This document shows positions 5,053-8,611 of a DNA stretch of 8,611 nt, piece by piece. Source of the stretch: an uncultured Anaerolineae bacterium (GTDB lineage: Bacteria; Chloroflexota; Anaerolineae; B4-G1; DUEL01); assembly GCA_937942115.1 (NCBI GenBank), contig CALDFY010000295.1:1-8611 (forward strand). The letters are read 5' to 3'. The notes under the pieces are model-generated. The model had not been told where the DNA came from. It did not search any database and worked only from the letters and a program-made list of their open reading frames with translations. A program made the position numbers and the translations under genes. The stretch's first letter is position 1. Each line of letters starts with the position of its first letter.

Positions 5053-6270
5053 TCAAGCGGCGGTTACCTGATTCCAGTCCGGGTGTTCCTCCATCAGGAG
5101 GTCGGCGTAGGCGGAGACGTCGGTCCCCCGCTCCATCAACTGGCGGATGGGGGAGGTGTGCTCCCGCTCGTTGAGAAGGATGGCGCCGACGATGCGGCCC
5201 GCCCGCAGGGCCAGTTTGCGGTAGTGGCCGTTCTGCGGGTCGGCGCGCCGGAGTTGGAGCAAATCGTCGCCCTCGGCCACGCACTCGCCCAGCGAGGTCA
5301 ACTCGGCGCCCACGACTTTGAGGGTGGTGGCGGGGAGGGTGCCGGAGTAGGTGACGCTTCCCGGCGTGACCATATTGGCTGCCGCCGCGCGCGCCTGCTC
5401 TATGGCGGCGGGGACGATACCGTAGACGACCCCCCCGGCCTCCGCCACATCTCCGGCGGCGTAGACGTCGGGCGCGCTGGTCTGGAGGTACTGGTCCACC
5501 ACCACCCCCCGGGCGACCGTCAGGCCGGCCTGCCGGGCCAGCGCCACATCGGAGCGGATGCCGGTGGAGAAGACCACCAGGTCGGCCGGGAACTCCTGCC
5601 CGTCCTTGAGCCGCACGGCCCGAACCTCGCCGTCCCCCAGAATCGCCTCGGTGACCGTCCCGGTGACCGTCTGGATGTCCATTTTCCGGAGGAGGTTTTC
5701 CAGCACCGCTGCGCCTTCCCGGTCCAACTGGCGGGGCATCAGATAGGGGGCGAACTCCAGGACGGTCACCTCCAGCCCCAGGGTGCGCAGCGCCCGCGCC
5801 GTCTCCAGCCCCAGGAGGCCGCCGCCGACCACGATGCCCCGGCGGACGGACTGGGCGAACCGGCGAATGGCGCGGGCGTCGTCCAGCGTGCGCAGGGTGA
5901 AGACGCCCCGGCGGTTGGCCCCCTCTATGGGGGGCGTCCAGGCCAGGCCGCCGGTCGCCAGGAGGAGGCGGTCGTAGGGGACGGTCGTTCCATCGGCCAG
6001 CCGCAGACGGTAGGCGGAGGGGTCCAGTTCTGCCACCGGGGCATTCAGGTGGACGCGGATGCCCTGCTGCTCATACCACTCCGGGGGGCGGTAGAAAATG
6101 TCGGCCTCCGCAACGATTCCAGCGATGTAGTCGGGCAGTTGGGGGCGGCGGTAGTAGGGGTATGGCTCCGCCGCGTAGATGTGGATTTCTGCCCCGGGCC
6201 GGGCGCGCGCGATCGCCTGCGCCGCCGTCACTCCGGCCACGCCGTTGCCGATGATGACGTATCGCTCCAT
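5053..6270 (-). CDS. FAD/NAD(P)H-dependent oxidoreductase, probable rubredoxin reductase
   Basis: This 405-residue flavoprotein is of the pyridine-nucleotide-disulfide oxidoreductase superfamily. It has an FAD-binding GNGVAG at residues 8-13, an ATGG segment at 105-108, an NAD(P)H-binding GGGLLG at 149-154 followed by an acidic residue, and the second FAD motif YAAGD at 270-274. There is no redox CxxC pair, so it is not a thioredoxin- or glutathione-reductase-like enzyme. This layout, close to the N-terminal part of NirB and to NADH:rubredoxin oxidoreductase, together with a rubredoxin gene 15 bp upstream and rubrerythrin 10 bp downstream, points to rubredoxin reduction by NAD(P)H. The ATG at 6268-6270 has no strong ribosome site, so translational coupling to rubredoxin is likely. 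A nitrite-reductase-like or ferredoxin reductase role is a weaker alternative. Confidence 0.9.
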   Translation of the reverse strand: MERYVIIGNGVAGVTAAQAIARARPGAEIHIYAAEPYPYYRRPQLPDYIAGIVAEADIFYRPPEWYEQQGIRVHLNAPVAELDPSAYRLRLADGTTVPYDRLLLATGGLAWTPPIEGANRRGVFTLRTLDDARAIRRFAQSVRRGIVVGGGLLGLETARALRTLGLEVTVLEFAPYLMPRQLDREGAAVLENLLRKMDIQTVTGTVTEAILGDGEVRAVRLKDGQEFPADLVVFSTGIRSDVALARQAGLTVARGVVVDQYLQTSAPDVYAAGDVAEAGGVVYGIVPAAIEQARAAAANMVTPGSVTYSGTLPATTLKVVGAELTSLGECVAEGDDLLQLRRADPQNGHYRKLALRAGRIVGAILLNEREHTSPIRQLMERGTDVSAYADLLMEEHPDWNQVTAA

Positions 6271-6285
6271 CTGGGGCCGGTCCGT

Positions 6286-6444
6286 CTACACCTTCTCAAA
6301 CATATCCTTCGTGGCGCCGCAATCGGGGCAGGACCAGTCCTCCGGCAGGTCTTCAAAGGGGGTTCCGGGAGGAATTCCGCGATCGGGGTCGCCTTTAGCG
6401 GGGTCGTAAATATAGCCGCAAACCATGCATTCCCACTTCTCCAT
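6286..6444 (-). CDS. Rubredoxin
   Basis: A 52-residue one-electron carrier with a single FeS4 site: C6-x-x-C9 in WECMVCGY and C39-x-x-C42 in WSCPDCGA, with the family signature YDPAKGDPDRGIPPGTPFEDLPEDW between them. The length is that of a typical rubredoxin. The ATG at 6442-6444 is chosen because the conserved N-terminus starts there and AGGAGG lies at 6455-6460. A longer frame starting from TTG at 6507 would run through the promoter and is rejected. It is the first gene of the leftward cluster, directly behind the TTGACA/TATACT promoter. It probably passes electrons from the neighbouring flavoprotein to rubrerythrin and possibly to the second diiron protein. Confidence 0.96.
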   Translation of the reverse strand: MEKWECMVCGYIYDPAKGDPDRGIPPGTPFEDLPEDWSCPDCGATKDMFEKV

Positions 6445-6454
6445 GATGACGTTA

Positions 6455-6460
6455 CCTCCT
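6455..6460 (-). promoter_or_regulatory. Ribosome binding site of rubredoxin
   Basis: Perfect AGGAGG on the minus strand, ten bases before ATG at 6444. The spacing is slightly long, but no other in-frame start fits, and it excludes the upstream TTG at 6507. Confidence 0.8.
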
Positions 6461-6468
6461 GTGTTTTG

Positions 6469-6478
6469 TTTCGCGAAA
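6469..6478. promoter_or_regulatory. Palindrome TTTCGCGAAA at the rubredoxin transcription start (operator candidate)
   Basis: A perfect 10-bp palindrome adjoining the leftward -10 element (6479-6484) and covering the expected start point near 6472. A repressor bound here would block the redox cluster without touching the rightward promoter. I do not recognise it as the site of a specific known regulator. Confidence 0.35.
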
Positions 6479-6507
6479 AGTATAACCGATGCCGGAGAAA
6501 TTGTCAA
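6479..6507 (-). promoter_or_regulatory. Sigma70-type promoter for the rubredoxin/rubrerythrin/oxidoreductase cluster
   Basis: On the minus strand TTGACA (6507-6502), a 17-base spacer and TATACT (6484-6479) give a near-consensus promoter. It lies about 35 bases upstream of the rubredoxin ATG, giving a leader of roughly 28 bases. It is the best promoter seen for the leftward genes; none of similar quality is seen in the later gaps. Confidence 0.82.
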
Positions 6508-6528
6508 CCGTTGAAGTCGTGGTATAAT
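6501..6528 (+). promoter_or_regulatory. Sigma70-type promoter for the nuclease-dnaB gene pair
   Basis: TTGTCA (6501-6506), a 16-base spacer and a perfect TATAAT (6523-6528), with an expected start near 6535 and a 45-base leader to the ATG at 6580. Its -35 shares five bases with the opposite-strand -35. Confidence 0.75.
6504..6514. promoter_or_regulatory. Palindrome TCAAC-C-GTTGA across the shared -35 region (possible operator)
   Basis: An 11-bp inverted repeat centred on 6509 that overlaps both -35 elements. A dimeric regulator could contact both promoters. It is short, so chance is possible. Confidence 0.25.
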
Positions 6529-6579
6529 GAGCCCAGGCCCTCATTCTCACTCACCGCGATCGTCCGGGGAAGGAGAGAG

Positions 6580-7068
6580 ATGATTGAAGTGAAAATTGCC
6601 GGAATTCAGGTCAGCCTGATGTCCCAGCACCGGGTGGTGCTCCTGAAGGAGTTGGGCTCAGATCGGTATCTTCCCATCTGGATCGGGCCCTATGAGGCCG
6701 AAGCCCTCAGCATAGAACTCCAGCAGGTGGCGGTGGCCCGTCCGTTGACCCATGACCTGCTCCGCAACGTCATTGAGGCGATGGGGGGGGTGGTCCAGTA
6801 CATCGTCGTCTCCGAACTGCGGGACGATACCTTCTACGCCCGCATCGTCATCAGCCTCAACGGTCGGACCATAGAGGTGGATTCCCGCCCCTCCGACGCG
6901 ATGAACCTGGCCGTTCGCACCCGGGCCCCCATCTACGTTGCCGAAGAGGTGATGGATGCGGCCGGCGTGGTGCCCGAGCAGGACCTGGGCGAGGAGGAAG
7001 AGAGAGAAGAATCCGCCTTTGACGAGTTCCTGCGCGGTCTGAATCTGGATGACCTGCCGATTCATTAG
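6580..7068 (+). CDS. Bifunctional nuclease family protein (DUF151/BFN domain)
   Basis: This 162-residue protein has the bifunctional nuclease (DUF151) signature: a start on VKIAGIQVS, LPIWIGPYEAEAL at 31-43, ARPLTHDLL at 53-61, and DSRPSDAMNLAVR at 101-113, covering the domain to about residue 130. The tail is acidic (GEEEEREE, 137-144) and ends with FDEFLRGLNLDDL, a helix-like motif common in bacterial members. The family takes its name from plant proteins with DNase and RNase activity; the role of bacterial members is not well defined. ATG at 6580 follows AAGGAGAGAG. The gene lies 39 bp ahead of dnaB in the same direction, suggesting co-transcription and perhaps a replication- or repair-linked role; that link is inference. 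Confidence 0.93.
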   Translation: MIEVKIAGIQVSLMSQHRVVLLKELGSDRYLPIWIGPYEAEALSIELQQVAVARPLTHDLLRNVIEAMGGVVQYIVVSELRDDTFYARIVISLNGRTIEVDSRPSDAMNLAVRTRAPIYVAEEVMDAAGVVPEQDLGEEEEREESAFDEFLRGLNLDDLPIH

Positions 7069-7107
7069 CCGGTGGGGTTAGCTGGAAGCGGCTCCCTGCT
7101 ACCAACT

Positions 7108-8451
7108 ATGCTTGCGCCGGAGAAGACTGTTCCCCACGATGTAGAGGCCGAAGAGGCGGTCCTGGGCTCTCTGCTGATTGACCCGGAGGCCCTGTATCGC
7201 GTGGCGTCCTTCCTCCGCCCCGAGGACTTTTACATCCAGAAAAACGGCTGGATTTACGAGGCCATCCTCGCCCTCCACGACCGCAGGGAGCCGGTGGACT
7301 TCGTGACCCTGCGCAATGAACTGGAAGCGCGGGGGATTCTGGAAGAGGTGGGGGGCGTCGCCTATCTGGCCCGTCTGATAGACGCTGTCCCCACGGCCAT
7401 CCACGTGGAGGCCTACGGGCGGATTGTGGAGGAGGCGGCCATCCGCCGCCGTCTCATCAGCGCGGCGAGCGACATCGCCCAACTGGCCTACCAGGAGGGC
7501 CAGGAAATCGGCGAGGTCCTGGACCGGGCGGAACAGTCCCTGTTTGCCATCTCCCAGCGGCGCATCACCCGGGACCTGGTGCCCATTCAGGAGGTCGTCC
7601 GGCCCTTCTACGACCGCATAGAGTACCTCTACACCCATCAGGGGGAGCCCCTGGGGGTGCCCACCGGCTTCATAGACCTGGACAAATTGCTGGGGGGCCT
7701 GCAGAAGTCGGACCTGATTATCGTTGCGGCCCGGCCCGGTGTGGGCAAGACGTCCCTTTGTCTCTCCATCGCCCGCAATGCGGCCCGAATGGGCAAACAT
7801 GTGGCCATTTTCAGCCTGGAGATGTCCGCCGAGCAGGTGGTGCAGCGGCTGGTCTCCGCCGAGACGGGAATTGACGCCCAGCGGCTCCGGCTGGGACAAC
7901 TCCGGGAAGAAGAATGGCCCCTCCTGGTCCAGGCGACCGGCGTCCTCTCCGAACTCCCCATTTTTATTGACGATACCCCCGCCATTTCCGCGCTGCAACT
8001 GCGCACCAAGGCGCGGCGCATTCACGCCGAGTACGGCCTGGACCTCATCGTGGTGGACTACCTGCAACTGATGACCAGCGACGTGCGGGTGGAAAACCGG
8101 GTCCAGGAGGTCTCCTACATCTCCCGCATGCTCAAGAGTCTGGCGCGGGAACTGGACGTGCCGGTTCTGGCGGTCTCCCAACTCTCCCGTGCGGTGGAGC
8201 AGCGGACGGATAAGCGGCCGGTTTTAGCAGATTTACGCGAATCGGGGTCTCTTGAACAGGATGCGGACGTGGTGATGTTCATCTACCGGGAGGAGATGTA
8301 CAAACCGGAGACGGAGAAACAGCACATCGCGGACATCATCGTCGCCAAGCACCGGCACGGCCCGACCCGGACGGTGCAACTCTTCTTCCGGGAGCAACTG
8401 GCCCAGTTCCTGGACGCCGAGACCCGCATCCGACCGGTGGAGTTCGCATGA
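7108..8451 (+). CDS. dnaB: Replicative DNA helicase DnaB
   Basis: This is the hexameric helicase that unwinds the replication fork. The N-terminal DnaB domain (about 1-110, PHDVEAEEAVLGSLL) is followed by a linker helix and a RecA-like ATPase domain. Visible motifs are Walker A ARPGVGKTS with K214, Walker B LIVVDYLQL with D317, the VSQLSRAVEQR segment, and RESGSLEQDADVVMFIYRE. All core motifs are continuous, so no intein interrupts the gene, although dnaB is a frequent intein host. The length of 447 residues is normal. The ATG at 7108 is chosen because MLAPEKTVPHD is the conserved beginning; an in-frame GTG at 7072 adds twelve non-conserved residues. Neither start has a strong ribosome site, so coupling to the upstream nuclease-family gene is possible. 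Confidence 0.97.
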   Translation: MLAPEKTVPHDVEAEEAVLGSLLIDPEALYRVASFLRPEDFYIQKNGWIYEAILALHDRREPVDFVTLRNELEARGILEEVGGVAYLARLIDAVPTAIHVEAYGRIVEEAAIRRRLISAASDIAQLAYQEGQEIGEVLDRAEQSLFAISQRRITRDLVPIQEVVRPFYDRIEYLYTHQGEPLGVPTGFIDLDKLLGGLQKSDLIIVAARPGVGKTSLCLSIARNAARMGKHVAIFSLEMSAEQVVQRLVSAETGIDAQRLRLGQLREEEWPLLVQATGVLSELPIFIDDTPAISALQLRTKARRIHAEYGLDLIVVDYLQLMTSDVRVENRVQEVSYISRMLKSLARELDVPVLAVSQLSRAVEQRTDKRPVLADLRESGSLEQDADVVMFIYREEMYKPETEKQHIADIIVAKHRHGPTRTVQLFFREQLAQFLDAETRIRPVEFA

Positions 8452-8453
8452 TC

Positions 8454-8477
8454 ACACAAAGACGCAAAGACACAAAG
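8454..8477. repeat. Three tandem octamers ACACAAAG / ACGCAAAG / ACACAAAG
   Basis: Three consecutive 8-base units differing at one position lie just after the dnaB stop. They are AT-rich compared with the genes around them. The role is unknown; slippage-born spacer DNA, like the CACGT repeat at 4483-4539, is the simplest view. Confidence 0.7.
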
Positions 8478-8543
8478 AACACGGGACGGTTCATAATTGG
8501 TGACACTTTTTGCCGGCGGACTTCCTGCCCTCACCCCTCCCTA

Positions 8544-8583
8544 TCCCTCCCCTCTCCCGTCTATACACGGGAGAGGGGAGGGA
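8544..8583. repeat. Perfect 17-bp palindrome downstream of dnaB
   Basis: The C-rich arm at 8544-8560 (TCCCTCCCCTCTCCCGT) is the exact inverse of 8567-8583, with a six-base loop CTATAC. It is strong enough to act as a terminator structure for dnaB, but the stem is not followed by a U-run (GTTAAAGG follows), so intrinsic termination would be atypical. The upstream CTCACCCCTCCC stretch echoes the element at 152-221, which suggests a dispersed repeat family. Confidence 0.75.
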
Positions 8584-8611
8584 GTTAAAGGTGGGGGTTT
8601 TGCGGCGGCCG

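Larger units (their letters stand above)
8452..8611. other. Non-coding end of the window after dnaB
   Basis: No credible gene is seen in these 160 bases. They hold the octamer repeat, a short AT-rich stretch with GGTGACACTTTTT near 8500, and the C-rich/G-rich hairpin at 8544-8583. Confidence 0.6.

Noticed and set aside
6445..6507. Longer rubredoxin starting from TTG at 6507
   Set aside because: The extension runs through the promoter -10 and the AGGAGG site and has no similarity to rubredoxin N-termini.
5083..7068. Long rightward open frame of 661 codons reaching through the nuclease gene
   Set aside because: Its first two thirds are the antisense of the flavoprotein and rubredoxin genes. 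The DUF151 protein has its own start with AAGGAG and a promoter inside this frame. The open frame results from GC-rich codon bias.
7099..8181. Leftward open frame of 360 codons opposite dnaB
   Set aside because: Antisense shadow of a gene with all DnaB motifs intact; its own translation resembles no family.
8544..8611. Classical intrinsic terminator after dnaB
   Set aside because: The stem is excellent, but no U-run follows it; it is recorded as a palindromic repeat with uncertain termination activity.

Overview
The window is GC-rich, compactly coded bacterial chromosome. The gene content suggests a Chloroflexota lineage of the Anaerolineae type. The pointers are a long 355-residue RmlA-type nucleotidyltransferase, a bifunctional-nuclease gene next to dnaB, a four-gene VorB/KorA-type 2-oxoacid:ferredoxin oxidoreductase, and abundant short palindromic repeats between genes. 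This placement is inference from family resemblance; there is no rRNA or other phylogenetic marker apart from DnaB. The enzymes fit an anaerobe or microaerophile that must survive oxygen.

Ten genes run leftward from about 6444 to the left edge, closely spaced. In transcription order they are: rubredoxin; an FAD/NAD(P)H rubredoxin-reductase-like flavoprotein; rubrerythrin (diiron plus rubredoxin domains); a second ferritin-like diiron protein; RmlA-type sugar-1-phosphate nucleotidyltransferase; a 2x[4Fe-4S] ferredoxin subunit; the oxidoreductase alpha subunit; a 70-residue DUF2283 protein; the TPP-binding beta subunit; and the start of the gamma subunit, cut by the window edge. The first four could form an NAD(P)H -> flavoprotein -> rubredoxin -> rubrerythrin -> H2O2 chain. 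The last group makes an oxygen-sensitive enzyme that oxidises 2-oxoacids and reduces ferredoxin. Protection and the enzyme that needs it may therefore share a transcript.

Two genes run rightward from 6580: a bifunctional nuclease-family protein (DUF151) and the replicative helicase DnaB, complete and without an intein. The two directions meet at 6445-6579, where two convincing sigma70-type promoters lie back to back with their -35 elements overlapping. Two small palindromes sit on this promoter region and are operator candidates.

The intergenic DNA is unusual. It holds a 3.5-copy array of about 50-bp palindromic units between the beta and gamma genes, flanked by two diverged copies of the beta gene's 3' end. 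It also holds an eight-copy CACGT-(T)n tandem repeat between the two diiron genes, a nested palindrome before rmlA, an 18-bp-stem hairpin before the ferredoxin gene, and C-rich/G-rich palindromes at both ends of the window. I see no CRISPR, transposase, phage or defence gene, and no clear case for an undescribed system. The most unusual points are the repeat-disrupted beta-subunit tail, the DUF2283 gene coupled to the alpha subunit, and the divergent promoter.
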